Below, piece after piece: positions 44,598-54,243 of a DNA stretch of 64,000 nt (position 1 is the stretch's first letter; every line of letters begins with the position of its first letter). The DNA is from Bacteroidota bacterium (lineage in GTDB: Bacteria; Bacteroidota; Bacteroidia; AKYH767-A; OLB10), in assembly GCA_016717725.1 (NCBI GenBank), contig JADKFA010000044.1:124001-188000 (forward strand), read 5' to 3'. The translations under genes were made by a program, and so were the position numbers. The notes beneath the pieces are model-generated. The model was not told the origin of the DNA. It saw only the letters and a program-made list of their open reading frames with translations, and did no database searches.

Positions 44598-44718
44598 TTT
44601 CTCATTTTTGCTGATGGATTTCATGGATTAATTCTCAAAATTCTAGTTTTGATTTTCAGTTAGTTGAGGCGTTTTGTAGAAAATAAATACTAAATAATTT
44701 GCCTTCTATAATTGTTTA

Positions 44719-44734
44719 ATCGTAATATTGCGAT
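44719..44734. promoter_or_regulatory. ArsR operator before arsR
   Basis: ATCGTAATATTGCGAT: near-palindrome (ATCG..AATATT..CGAT) 14 bases before the arsR ATG. A related site with the same ATCGTAATAT start and CGAT end lies before arsM. Confidence 0.65.
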
Positions 44735-44748
44735 ATAATTAACGAAAG

Positions 44749-45081
44749 ATGGGCGTTTCAAAATCAGAAGAATTTACGTTGCGAGACAATAAAATTGCAG
44801 CTTGTGCAAAAGCTTTATCTCATCCTGCACGTATTGCCATCTTGCAAATGTTGATGAAAAGAAATGCTTGTGTCTGTGGCGATATTGTGGAGGAGTTGCC
44901 CTTGTCTCAGTCTACCGTTAGCCAACATTTAAAAGAATTAAAGGCGGCCGGACTCATCAAAGGAAATATTGAAGGAACTAGTATCTGCTATTGTATCGAT
45001 ACAGACGGCATGGAAAAAGCAAGCAAAGATTTACGTGCTTTCTTTGATACTATGTCGAGCTTTTCGATGAAGTGCTGCTAA
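44749..45081 (+). CDS. arsR: ArsR/SmtB family arsenic-responsive repressor
   Basis: 110 residues with a winged helix-turn-helix: HPARIAILQML, then IVEELPLSQSTVSQHLKELKAAGLI. A Cys-x-Cys pair (Cys41 and Cys43 in NACVCGDIVEEL) precedes the recognition helix, as in ArsR proteins that bind As(III), and the extreme C-terminus is Cys109-Cys110, which could be further ligands. It would repress its own operon and release DNA on binding arsenite. Operator-like palindromes lie before it (44719-44734) and before the next gene. First gene of arsR-arsM-arsC-aquaporin. Confidence 0.92.
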   Translation: MGVSKSEEFTLRDNKIAACAKALSHPARIAILQMLMKRNACVCGDIVEELPLSQSTVSQHLKELKAAGLIKGNIEGTSICYCIDTDGMEKASKDLRAFFDTMSSFSMKCC

Positions 45082-45099
45082 AAAAATTTGAAATTAATT

Positions 45100-45115
45100 A
45101 TCGTAATATAACGAT
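45100..45115. promoter_or_regulatory. Second ArsR-type operator, before arsM
   Basis: ATCGTAATATAACGAT: palindromic ends ATCGT/ACGAT, 16 bases before the arsM ATG and 18 after the arsR stop. It suggests a second regulated promoter inside the cluster. Confidence 0.6.
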
Positions 45116-45131
45116 TTATAAAATATAAGAA

Positions 45132-45974
45132 ATGAAAACGAATCAAGAAATTAAAGAAATGGTGAAGCAAAAATATGCTGAAATTGCTGTATCCGATAGT
45201 GCCAATAATGCTTCTTCATGCTGTGGAGCTACAGCATCTTGTTGTGGTGATGAGGTGTATAATATTATGACCGATGATTATACTGCATTAAAAGGGTATC
45301 AACCCGATGCAGATCTTTCGTTAGGTTGCGGACTACCTACTCAATTTGCTAAAATCAAAAATGGTGATACTGTAATTGATTTAGGAAGTGGAGCGGGCAA
45401 CGATGCTTTTGTCGCTCGCCACGAATGCGGTCCCGATGGAAGAGTAATTGGTGTTGATTTTACAGATGCCATGATTCAAAAAGCAAGAGCGAATACCGAC
45501 AAACTCGGATTTAATAATGTTGAATTTCGTCAAGGAGATATTGAAGCACTTCCACTCACCAGCGAAATGGCTAATGTGATTGTAAGTAATTGCGTGTTGA
45601 ATTTAGTTCCTAATAAAGAAAAAGTTTTTGCAGAAATGTTTAGAGTGCTTAAGCCTGGCGGACATTTTAGTGTTTCAGATATTGTTTTAGTTGGGGAATT
45701 ACCAGAGAAGTGGAAATCTACGGCGGAGATGTATGCCGGTTGTGTTTCTGGAGCTATTCAGAAAGAAGAGTACATCGGCTATGCAAAAAAAGCAGGATTC
45801 GAAAACCTTACTGTACAAAAAGAAAAAGTAATTGTTATTCCTGACAATATCCTTGAAAATTATTTCACCAAGGACGAAATTGAGGCGTACAAAAAAAGTG
45901 GGACTGGAATTTATAGTATTACTTTGTATGGAGAAAAGAATAAATCGTGTTGTGGTCCCAATTGTTGTAATTAA
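45132..45974 (+). CDS. arsM: Arsenite S-adenosylmethionine methyltransferase
   Basis: 280 residues. The SAM-binding motif is VIDLGSGAGNDAF (81-93). The three conserved cysteines that bind As(III) are Cys66 (LGCGLP), Cys154 (SNCVLNL) and Cys204 (YAGCVSGA). The N-terminus (SSCCGATASCCGD) and C-terminus (SCCGPNCCN) carry additional cysteine clusters, as often in ArsM. It methylates arsenite to mono-, di- and trimethyl species in the cytoplasm. It lies between arsR and arsC with its own operator-like site. Confidence 0.95.
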   Translation: MKTNQEIKEMVKQKYAEIAVSDSANNASSCCGATASCCGDEVYNIMTDDYTALKGYQPDADLSLGCGLPTQFAKIKNGDTVIDLGSGAGNDAFVARHECGPDGRVIGVDFTDAMIQKARANTDKLGFNNVEFRQGDIEALPLTSEMANVIVSNCVLNLVPNKEKVFAEMFRVLKPGGHFSVSDIVLVGELPEKWKSTAEMYAGCVSGAIQKEEYIGYAKKAGFENLTVQKEKVIVIPDNILENYFTKDEIEAYKKSGTGIYSITLYGEKNKSCCGPNCCN

Positions 45975-45995
45975 TTATTTATTTTAGAAATATTA

Positions 45996-46418
45996 ATGGA
46001 ATCGAAATTAAATATTTTAGTACTCTGCACAGGAAACAGTTGTCGGAGTCAAATGGCCGAAGGCTTTTTGCGAAAAATGTTAGGGGATAAAGCAAACGTT
46101 TACAGTGCCGGCATTGAAACGCACGGAGTGAATCCACGCGCCAGTTTATCGATGAAAGAGAAATGCATCGACATCACCTCTCATACTTCTAATCATGTTG
46201 ATGAATATGCTCATATTCCATTTGATGTGGTACTAACGGTATGCGATAACGCCAATGAGAAGTGTCCCTTTTTTCCATCAAGAGCTAAGAAGTTCCATCA
46301 TAATTTCCCAGACCCCGCAAAAGCAACAGGGTCGGAAGAGGAGATCATGAAACAATTTGCACATACGCGTGATCTCATTCAAGTGTATTGTGAAAAATTA
46401 GTAAAAGAAATTTCATGA
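45996..46418 (+). CDS. arsC: Arsenate reductase (low-molecular-weight phosphatase type)
   Basis: 140 residues of the thioredoxin-coupled ArsC family. The phosphatase loop CTGNSCRS holds Cys11 and Cys16; the redox pair Cys83 and Cys90 (TVCDNANEKC) follows, matching the Cys10/15/82/89 set of S. aureus ArsC. The DPAKATG segment contains the general-acid Asp. It reduces arsenate to arsenite in the cytoplasm with thioredoxin. Its stop overlaps the aquaporin start by 4 bases (ATGA), so the two are coupled. Confidence 0.95.
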   Translation: MESKLNILVLCTGNSCRSQMAEGFLRKMLGDKANVYSAGIETHGVNPRASLSMKEKCIDITSHTSNHVDEYAHIPFDVVLTVCDNANEKCPFFPSRAKKFHHNFPDPAKATGSEEEIMKQFAHTRDLIQVYCEKLVKEIS

Positions 46419-47050
46419 AGAAGTATTACGCAGAAGCAATAGGAACGTATATGATGGTGTTTTGCGGAACGGGTGCCATCATCATCAACCAAGAAATGAA
46501 TGGTGTGATTACACACCCTGGAATTGCTGCAACCTTCGGTCTCATTGTAGCTGCGGTGATTTATGCATTGGGAGATGTTTCTGGTGCTCATATTAATCCT
46601 GCGGTAACCATTGCATTTGCCTTGCGAAAAGTTTTTCCGGCGAAAGAAATTATACCGTATATCGTCAGCCAAAGTATAGGTGCTGTTTTAGCAAGTCTTT
46701 CTTTACACTTATTATTTCCACTGAACGAACTGTTAGGCGGAACCATGCCAGCTGGAAGCATCATGCAATCCTTTGTATTAGAAATATTATTAACTTTTTT
46801 CTTGATGTTTGTCATACTTCGTGTCTCGCATGGTAGTCGTGAACAAGGAATCATGGCTGGAATGGCCATTGGTGCAGTGGTGTTGTTGGAAGCACTTTTT
46901 GCAGGCCCTATCACGGGCGCATCCATGAATCCCGCTCGCTCCTTAGGACCCGCTATTGTTTCGGGCGAGTTACAATTTTTGTGGATTTATATTTCTGCTC
47001 CAATTATTGGTAGTTCATTGGCCGTTTTAATAGAAAGGAAGATTAGATGA
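46415..47050 (+). CDS. MIP/aquaporin family channel (AqpS-like)
   Basis: 211 residues, six membrane helices and two half-helices with the NPA motifs at GAHINPAVTIAF (about 65-70) and GASMNPARSLGP (about 170-175). Aquaglyceroporins conduct arsenite; in Sinorhizobium meliloti an aquaporin next to arsC exports arsenite produced by arsenate reduction. The 4-base overlap with arsC and the lack of ArsB or Acr3 nearby support the same arrangement here, though transport is not shown by sequence. Confidence 0.93.
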   Translation: MKKYYAEAIGTYMMVFCGTGAIIINQEMNGVITHPGIAATFGLIVAAVIYALGDVSGAHINPAVTIAFALRKVFPAKEIIPYIVSQSIGAVLASLSLHLLFPLNELLGGTMPAGSIMQSFVLEILLTFFLMFVILRVSHGSREQGIMAGMAIGAVVLLEALFAGPITGASMNPARSLGPAIVSGELQFLWIYISAPIIGSSLAVLIERKIR

Positions 47051-47283
47051 GTTTAGTATTTTTTTAGCAGTTAATTTTTTCGAATGATTTTTAGAACTTA
47101 GTTATAAAAATATTCATTAGTATGATGATGCATGTTGTTGGCAACTTGTTAATAAAAAAGGGGAGGGGGGGAATATTAGCATTTTTTAATTGCATCTTTC
47201 CAAAATAATTTGAACAAACAGATTTGAGTGGTGTTTGATTTGTGGATGGAATTAATCGAGTTGTTCTTTTAAACAAACACACA

Positions 47284-49221
47284 ATGAGAAAAATTTTATT
47301 TGCAAAAGTGGTTAGTGCAATAGTATTTTTATTCGCAACTCCACTAACACTAAATGCCCAACAATTAAATGCAGAGCTAAGCAATTATCGGGGAGTAAAT
47401 GTAAGTTGTTTTGGCGGTTCGGATGGCTCAATCAATTTAGTGCTTCCCGTTAATCCAGGCTTATGTACTTATCTCTGGAGTAACGGCGCAGTTACCGAGG
47501 ATATAAGCAATTTGCAAGCTGGAACATATAGCGTAACAGTGAGCATACCTGGAAGTTCAGATTTAAATGGTTCGTGGACAATCGTAGGTCCAGAGGCTGT
47601 GGGTGTTGATGCAAATTTAAGTGAGTATGGAAATTTTAATGTTAGTTCTTTTGGTGCAGATGATGGGGAAATAATATTATCTCCATCTGGCGGAGTTGCA
47701 CCTTATACTATTTTATGGAGTACAGGTAATAATGGTACTGTAATTAGTAGATTATCAAGTGGAGCCTATACAGCAACTATAACCGATGCAAATGGTTGTT
47801 CATTAGTAGAGAATTTTACATTGACGGAACCTTCATTATTAGAAATAACAAATGTTTCCTTTTCTAATTATAATGGATTTCATGTTTCTTGCCCAGGCAC
47901 AAACGATGGCTGGATTGAAGTAAATGTGGATGGTGGAGTTCCTCCGTATTCATTTAGTTGGAGTAATGGAAATAGCACAAATTTACTTGATTCGGTGACT
48001 GAAGAAAATTACACATTGCAAATTTTTGATGCGAACGAAAATAGAATTGATACGTCCTTTACATTGATAAGTCCAGAAAGAATTTCAATTGATTATTCAA
48101 TTTCTTCTTATCCAAGTGGAAATTCAGTTAGTTGTTATAATTGTTTTAATGGTTATATAAAGTTAAATCCAAGCGGAGGAGTTGGATCGTTTCAATATGC
48201 ATGGTCAAATAATGCGACTTCCGATTCAATTTATAATCTTGGCGCAGGCGTATATTCATTTATGTTAACTGACCAAAACCAATGCGAGTTATCGGAATCT
48301 ATTGAATTGGTTCAACCTGAGAGGGAGGATTGGCGAGTGAGTGGAAATGAAAATGTGAATTCAGTTGTTCAATTTATGGGTACACTAGACACCTCATCTT
48401 TAGTCATGAAAACAAATAATATAGAGCGTTTCCGTATTGGAGGAAACGGTGAAGTAAGTTTGAAAAGTTTTATTGGAAATGGAAATGGATGGATTTATGC
48501 CGATAACTCAGGTGTTCTTAGAAAAATAATTGGGCCCAATCCACCCAGTTTTATTTGGCAAACTAGTGGAAATACAGTTTCCTCAGGAGAATTTATTGGA
48601 ACTTTGAATGATGAAGATTTGGTTTTTAAAACGAACGACATTACTAGAGGTAAATTTTAAAAAGATGGTACTTTTGATTTAGATGGCAGGGTGAATTTTA
48701 GTAATGATCCAATGGGGCTTTATGATTACTTTCAAGTTAAACCAGATCCAATTGCATTTCCAGACATAGATAAATTAATGGTAGTAGACCCTGGAGCTTT
48801 AACAGCAGTGCAGTATGGTTTGGTTTTAAAAACTTCTACAACAAATAGTCTTTACTTTCCATTCAGTGTTTTTAAGCCAGATGCAGCAGGTTGCGGTACC
48901 GGTGTAGGGCAAACCGTTTTTAGAATAAATAATAATGGATTTGTTGAAGCATTAGACATAAAAGTTTTTCCAATAGGTTGGTGCGATTTTGTGTTTAAGT
49001 CAGACTATCCAATTTTATCATTGGATAAAAGAAGAAATTGGATAAAGGAAAATGGACATCTCCCAGGTATGCACAGTGAGAAAGAGGTTGCTCAAAACGG
49101 AATTAGTGTTCAGGAAATGTTTCAACTTCAATTAAAACAAATTGAAGAGTTGAATTTGTACATCTTCCAACTTGAGGACCGATTACAATCGCTGGAGAAA
49201 TTAATTCAAAAGGGTAATTAA
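47284..49221 (+). pseudogene. SprB-repeat secreted protein interrupted by an in-frame stop
   Basis: Start at ATG 47284 (MRKILFAKVVSAIVFLFATPL) gives a signal peptide ending near NAQQ. Four SprB-type repeats follow, each with the pattern VSCFGG.DGSI...GG..PY.Y.WS (around 47395, 47640, 47880 and 48120). TAA at 48658-48660 then interrupts the frame, but the same frame continues unbroken to 49221 through a region ending in a YPILSLDKRRNWIKENGHLPGMHSEKEV segment and a coiled coil (LKQIEELNLYIFQLEDRLQSLEKL), the usual C-terminal chaperone-like end of such proteins. So it is one gene with a nonsense change, or a truncated product plus a remnant. No T9SS domain seen. Confidence 0.75.
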
Positions 49222-49234
49222 AAAAATTTTTTTT

Positions 49235-52200
49235 ATGAAAAAAGTACTTCAATTCTTCTCACTCCTGTTTGGATTTCCTATTTGTTTAGTGGGACAAGTT
49301 TCTTTACCATTACTTCCATCAGGTACTGTTGAAGTTACTGAGTTTTGTCAAAATGGAATACCGCTCACTTTCATTTCAAATGGTATATTAGCAACAGGAA
49401 CTGCCGCAAACAATGTAGTTAATGTACTAAATGAGTGTCGAATGACATATAGGGCAAAAGATATGATTCATCTACGTCCAGGTTTTCATGCAGGCCAATT
49501 TAATAATAGCGGTTATAAAGGCTATTTTAAAACTGAATTTTTTAATCATGAAGTTAAGTTAGTTTCTCCCAATGCAAGTTCAATTGTAAATGGAGTAGTT
49601 AATGTTCCAAAATGGGAGAAATTGGAAATTGCTTTTCGTCTACCCCCTGCATTTGAAGATGCAATTGATAATTTTTTCGAACATTATTATGACGCGGCAA
49701 CAGGAAATCAAGTAAACCCGCTTACAGATTTGAATCCATATGCAAGTGATTCTTTAGAGGTAAGGGTTACATTTACATCACCTACAGGGAGAATAGTCCA
49801 TAGAGATGGTTTTTTTATGCGAGAAGCAATATGGGGGGCTGCTCCATCAGGAGGAGGTGGTGCTCCTGTGCCTGGAGCAGCTGAATTAGCGGAGAATGTA
49901 GATCAAACCAATGATTTAGTAACAAACAATTGGAGAGTTCGTTTTGCTCCTGATGAAGTAGATCTCACCATTCCCTGGATAATGAAAATAGAGGTATCAA
50001 CAAATATCAATTTTATTTCTCCCCAAAGTATAGATATGGGTAATTTTGCCTTCCTCTGTGTGGATCCTCTCCCCGATAATCATGGTTATCTTCATGTAAA
50101 TGCAAATAATAATCGTTACCTTCAGTTTGATGATGGGACCGATTATTTAGGTATGGGTATTAATCTTGGTGAAGGGCGTAAAATATATTCTGATGAAGAA
50201 ATGTTGAGAAGTAAATGGTTTAAGATGCAGAAACTTGACTTTGATTATATGAATGAAATAATTGGCGATTTAACTCTTAATGGGGGAAATGAAATTCGAA
50301 TTTCTATGAATCGATCATCATTTGCTTTTGAATGGGAAAATCTTGGAGTGTATGATGCTTATACAACAAATCAACTTTGTAATTATATACCAGATCCAAA
50401 TTCCACAGTTGGTTGGACGGGTCCCTATCCGAATGTTGGGAATCGCCAAAATCATGCTTGGGCTTTAGATAAGCTTTTGGAAAACTGTCGTGACAATGAT
50501 GTATATGTCCAATTAAACTTGTTTCTTGCTGTTAATTATCACGCCTTTCAAACATTTTTATGGGGAGATAATGCATATTATAAAACGTTTGTTGTAGATA
50601 ATCCCGCCCCAAATAGTTTGCAAGGCTGGGATACGAAAAAGTTTTTTATAAGTCAGGCTAATTTTAGTCCAGCTTCTGGCGTTGCGGATGTGGGTAGCAT
50701 TTATTATTGGAAACGTCATTTTAAATATTTGATGGCTCGGTGGGGGTATAGTACAAATATTGCCTGGTTTGAAACATTTAATGAAATTGATGCTATTCTT
50801 CGATTTAGAAATGAGGATTTAACAGTAGTAGACGATAAACATCTAGATATGTGTTCGGAGAATCAGATTAATTTTCCACAAGAAAACAGCACACGTGAGT
50901 ATATTAAAATTTGGCATCAATATTTAATTAATTATATAAAGACAGATTTGGATAATGATGGGCGTAGCCCTTGTAAGCCTAATCACTTATGGTCTGTTTC
51001 GTATGCAGCAGCGGATTTGGATATTTTACATAGTGACCCTACCTATTATGAACTTTATGATTTGCCAGTAATAGATATTGTGGATTTGCATTCCTATGAT
51101 TTCCCGATGGCGCAATCATCTCCACAAATAAATTAAAAACGCTTCGAATTAATTAATGGTACTGATCAGGGCGTAATTGGTTTCTATAACCGCTTTTCAA
51201 AGCCATGTTGTTTTGGAGAAGGCAGTTCATACGGTAAGGAAATTTATGTGCAGAATTTTGACGGCTCGTTTAAAGCTGAGGAACGACTGACTAAAATTTT
51301 TCAAAATTATAAAATGGCTTTTCATAATATGATTTGGTCTTCAGCCCTTAGTGGAACTTGCTCCGTGGTAAAAACTTGGCAATGGGAAAACGCCTGTTGG
51401 CTAAAGAAGGAATGCCGCGACCGTTACGAGAAGATGGTGTAAATCTTGCCCCAACAAATATCTTAGGAGGATTAAATGATATCAAACCTTTCGGTTCGAC
51501 TTCAACTTTTGTCAGTTTGCCAAATATTAAATTGTTAGATCAATTTAGTCCTTTAAGAAGTTTCATGACGGATTTTAATCCAACTTCATCATCGACCCTC
51601 AAATATTATTATAATACGGCAAATCAACAAGAGGCAGTGATCCATACCAACGGGAATGGTGTGGGCGGGTGGTTACATCATGCTGCTAAGTACTTAGACA
51701 ATTCCTATTATTACACTTCCAGTACAATCACTTTAAACCCTGCGGGAGGAGGAACTCCCATCATTATTGACCCCGACGAGCATTTTACCGATTGTCAAGG
51801 ATTGACTTCATTTAGTAATACATTAGCTTTGGATCCAGCTAATATTTCAGGTATAATAGATCAAGTTGGAGTATCATACCCCACTTTTCTTGGGCAGCAA
51901 AATCTTTCAGATATAGCAATTGTAACGAATAACCAAACAAAGGAATTAAGTCTTTCCAATCATCCAATTACTTGTACCTATGAAAATGAATCCGTGGCAT
52001 TTAAAGCATTTGCAACTGGAAATCGCTTATTTAATCCTGAAGAAGGAATAACTCAAAACCCCTGTTTGAATGCAATGAATTTTGAAATCAATCAAATTAA
52101 TGCTACCTTGCACATAAATCGTTCTGAATCTGCCTTAAAGGATCAGGTAAACGGAAATGAAGTAACCGTATACATTACCGATCTATTAGGAAGATTAGTT

Positions 52201-52323
52201 CTGCCAGTTGTTCAATTAAACGAACAGCTAATGATTAATACTTCACAGCTCATTGCTGGCATGTATTCTTTAACTTTAATCTCCCCGCCATGCAAAATTT
52301 CACGAAAGTTTGTAAAGTTGTAA
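49235..52323 (+). pseudogene. Secreted glycoside-hydrolase-like protein, broken; type A T9SS end
   Basis: A signal peptide (to about residue 20) is followed by a DUF5060-like beta domain (SPNASSIVNGVVNVPKWEKLEI...) and a TIM-barrel glycosidase region with the motif IAWFETFNEID, whose Glu is the likely acid/base. TAA at 51134-51136 breaks it; the same frame reopens to 51442 (NRFSKPCCFGEG...), and the frame then shifts within 51358-51442 to the one ending at 52323. The C-terminus (VTVYITDLLGRLVLPVV to KFVKL) is a type A T9SS domain. At least one nonsense and one frameshift mutation inactivate it. Its 3' 222 bases are copied twice downstream (54060 and 56020). Confidence 0.72.
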
Positions 52324-53914
52324 CATTATTTTTTTTTTTACTGTTACGGTATTCAGCTCAACCTAGCCAGCGCGGTTTAACTCTGGAGCATACGCTGGCG
52401 CAAAATTTGATTTTTCGAGAGATTTACAAGGCAATTTTTATGTTACAAATTCTACTCAATTAAGTAAATTTGATGCAGCTTTTTTGATGATACCATTTTT
52501 ATGCTCCCTTGAGAAATAATTCCAGAATTTTCAAGGTCTGCATCGCATTTTAAAAAAGGTGCTAAATATTATATTTTAGGGTCTTGCTTAGATACATTTC
52601 CAGGCCATGGGGTTGGAGGAGGCCTATCATTATACAAAAGTGATACACTTATGAATTTTATCGATGGTCGTAAATATCAATTTGACGGAAACGGCTTTGT
52701 CAAGTTTGGAGGAAAGGATATCATAGAAACGCGATCGGGTAAAATATTAATTGGAGGACGAATGGGAAATTTGGTAGCTCCGTACTACGTAAATGATGCA
52801 TACCCCTTGGTTTTTATGACGGATACCAATCTAGGTGTTCAGTTTTCACAAAAACTTTACGGATTAAAAGGATGTGTAGATGTAGTGCTAGAAGGGGATA
52901 GCGGCGTGTTTTACGCAGGTTTAAACCTGGAAGTAGCGGGCACTTGTTTAATGGAGTGTCATGAGAACGGTCAAATTGATTGGATTAAATCCTACATCCG
53001 CCCAAAATCATACCTGCACGACGGACGAATTGGTCCCGATGGAAGTATTTACCTCTTAGGTTTTACCGATAGTGTATTGACGCAGCCAGGGAGTGCGCGA
53101 CCCACTTCTTTCGATCCAGCTGTGTATTTATTGAAAATTGATACAGGAGGCATAGTGCAGTTTTGTAAAACTTATGATGTAGCTTCTGGTCCGGGTGTGG
53201 CCATTAATGCCACCAACATGGAAGTGACCAACGATGGAATTTTGTATTCACTTTTCAGGGCACTCGTAGTCCAGGACAAGATGCCTCTATTGTGGTGAAA
53301 AGCGATTGGAATGGCGATACGTTGTGGACTCGCTTTATTGGCAAAGACAACTACTGGAACTGGGTTCCGGGTATAGCGAATTTACCAATGGAGATTTACT
53401 GTTAGGTGGAGTATCTGTGGGTAGTTTTCCTGCGGGTAGTCAAGACGCAGGCTTTATGTATCGCATGGATTCGCTGGGATACATGGATTGTTTTATGAAT
53501 ACGGGCGCATTAGTGATAGGCACCTTGCCGGTAACGGATAGTGTGATTAGTTTAACAACTTCAAGCATTCATTCTGAGAAGTACAGTTATTATACTTTAA
53601 CCTCACCCTTATACGCAGATTGGACACGGGATGCCTGTTTGTTCTTAAGTGTTGAGTTTCCGCAAGAGGCAAAATGGATGAAAGAACCACCGTATCCTAA
53701 CCCATCAAAAAATAAAGTACGGTTTAACAACTCTTCTGGTGAGCGGTGGAACATTGAAGTGTTTGACTGGGACGGCAAAAAAATTATGGAAGTCCCTGCG
53801 CAACAGGAGTTAGAAATTATGCTGGATGTATCCCATCTTCCCTCTGGAATGTATGCAGTGCGGTTTAGCAATAAGCATGATGTGGTAACACAAAAAATTA
53901 TGGTGCAGCAGTAA
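52290..53914 (+). pseudogene. Exoprotein copy A, multiply frameshifted
   Basis: First of three tandem copies. The start MQNFTKVCKVVTLFF lies in the +1 frame of the glycosidase 3' end (34-base overlap) but soon goes out of frame: a long T run near 52327-52339 and small differences follow. An intact stretch runs 52651-53240; a lost G at about 53240 (GATGGAATTTTG against GATGGGAATTTTG in B and C) shifts the frame, and further changes near 53376 (GGTATAGCGAATT against GGTATAAGGGAATT) put the remaining 3' part in a different frame from 53306 to 53914. The C-terminus encodes a type A T9SS domain. Confidence 0.75.
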
Positions 53915-54243
53915 ACTCAAATTAGTATCCATATTATTTTTCCACTAATAGATATTTTTAATCCGTAATTTTGTGAGATGATATCATCCATGAAATGATT
54001 TTTAAATGTTCCTTATTTCTCTTTTGTTGCTCTGAAACTAGAAGTAATTCAAAAAATGCTACCTTGCAATAAATCGTATTGAATCCTCCTCAAAAGATCA
54101 GCAGCCAGAACTGAAGTAAGTGTATACATTACCGATCTATTAGGAAGATTAGTTCTGCCAGTTGTTCAATTAAACGAACAGCTAATGATTAATACTTCAC
54201 AGCTCATTGCTGGCATGTATTCTTTAACTTTAATCTCCCCGCC
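53915..54243. other. Junction region between copies A and B
   Basis: Contains the fragment ATGATATCATCCATGAAA, about 60 bases of sequence not otherwise recognised (TGATTTTTAAATGTTCC and on), then a degenerate copy of the glycosidase T9SS domain from about 54060 with a frameshift after GATCAGCAGCC. Confidence 0.65.

Noticed and set aside
43096..47050. tRNA-Arg as an integration site for the arsenic cluster
   Set aside because: The arsenic genes lie on the 5' side of the tRNA, and no copied tRNA 3' end was found at the far side.
48658..51136. TAA reassigned as a sense codon
   Set aside because: TAA ends most intact genes here; two in-frame cases in decaying genes are better explained by mutation.
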